This document shows, in pieces, positions 14,037 to 14,239 of a stretch of DNA of 14,239 nt. Every line of letters begins with the position of its first letter. Positions within the stretch are counted from its first letter, which is position 1. The notes under the pieces were generated by a model that worked only from the letters and a program-made list of their open reading frames with translations, searched no databases and was not told where the DNA came from. The DNA comes from Chitinispirillales bacterium (GTDB taxonomy: Bacteria; Fibrobacterota; Chitinivibrionia; Chitinivibrionales; Chitinispirillaceae): the NCBI GenBank assembly GCA_031254445.1, contig JAIRUL010000019.1:1-14239 (forward strand), given 5' to 3'. The position numbers and the translations under genes are program-made.

Positions 14037-14239
14037 TTATTGAACCCTCACTCGCCGGCGCTCATTTACACGGCAGTTGGCCTCTTGTGCCTTCCGTGTT
14101 TCGCTAATGGTTGGTCGCTGACTTGTCGCCCCCTTCGCTCCACGTACTTTCATACGCTTCAACGCTACTATGAGACGATCTGACTTCTGACTGTCCATCG
14201 GGGCGCGCTCCGGTTTGTTCAACTTTTGCTTGCTCCTAC
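14037..14239 (-). CDS. Small basic ORF in intron domain IV, open at the window edge
   Basis: The minus-strand frame is open from the window edge to a TAA at 14037, 25 bases before domain V, where intron-encoded proteins usually end. The visible 67 or so residues are very basic (QKSDRLIVALKRMKVRGAKG in the middle, NERRRVRVQ at the end). They do not resemble a maturase X domain or an HNH endonuclease tail. The basic leader is reminiscent, from memory, of the first residues of some intron reverse transcriptases. It may be a coding remnant, an upstream leader peptide of an intron whose main ORF was deleted, or chance. A TTG at 14222 or an ATG at 14198 could start it. Confidence 0.3.
   Translation of the reverse strand, partial: RSKQKLNKPERAPMDSQKSDRLIVALKRMKVRGAKGATSQRPTISETRKAQEANCRVNERRRVRVQ

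Larger units (their letters stand above)
13940..14239 (-). mobile_element. Group II intron, 3' part (continues beyond the window)
   Basis: The minus strand carries the catalytic 3' end of a group II intron: domain V, domain VI and a 3' boundary ending in GAT at 13940 (introns of this type end in AY). The 5' domains and any reverse transcriptase lie to the right of the window. The 3' flank is a non-coding AT-rich sequence after the lipoprotein gene, so no gene is visibly interrupted. Mobility of this copy cannot be judged here. Confidence 0.85.

Overview
The window looks like a chromosomal segment of a Gram-negative bacterium of the phylum Fibrobacterota. The best taxonomic clue is the secreted protein at 112-762: it carries the FISUMP domain (Fibrobacter succinogenes major paralogous domain), a family expanded in that phylum. 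Several exported proteins fit a didermic envelope: a patatin/POTRA/beta-barrel protein, a second predicted outer-membrane barrel, and two lipoproteins. Most of the window is GC-rich with tightly packed genes. The right end, from about 13060, is visibly AT-richer and looks like an accessory island ending in a mobile intron. Assignment to a gut-dwelling relative of Fibrobacter is inference from the FISUMP and CBM9-like/AraC genes.

Layout. Positions 1-4444 are leftward: a FISUMP secreted protein (112-762), GDP-mannose 4,6-dehydratase gmd (988-2073), and an SLC12-type cation-chloride cotransporter homologue (2141-4444), which lies 67 bp upstream of gmd and may be co-transcribed with it. A rightward sigma70-like promoter and leader hairpin precede a tRNA-Val(CAC) gene (4655-4728). 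Next, rightward, is a membrane-spanning AraC-type regulator with a periplasmic carbohydrate-binding-like sensor region (4859-6325). It converges on a leftward pair: an outer-membrane barrel protein with a helix-hairpin-helix-like N-terminus (7204-9072), whose 3' end overlaps the start of a ComEC-type metallo-beta-lactamase-fold lipoprotein (6369-7241). A 110-bp divergent region separates this pair from a rightward patatin-like phospholipase fused to POTRA and Omp85-type barrel domains (9183-11798), which ends in a clear intrinsic terminator. proB (glutamate 5-kinase with PUA domain) follows at 11924-13051.

The right end holds an AT-rich noncoding stretch with inverted repeats, a small AT-rich lipoprotein of unknown function (13306-13818), and the 3' end of a group II intron on the minus strand (13940 to the window edge). 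Its domain V and domain VI, including the bulged branch-point A, can be folded by hand.

How the genes work together. gmd and proB are housekeeping or biosynthetic genes (GDP-deoxyhexoses for surface glycans; proline). The envelope genes are the distinctive part: a one-component transmembrane sensor that may link periplasmic sugar sensing directly to transcription, a putative two-gene module resembling envelope parts of DNA uptake (HhH-like barrel plus ComEC-type nuclease-fold lipoprotein), and a type Vd-like patatin autotransporter with an altered nucleophile elbow. I saw no CRISPR array, phage gene, insertion-sequence transposase or toxin-antitoxin pair.
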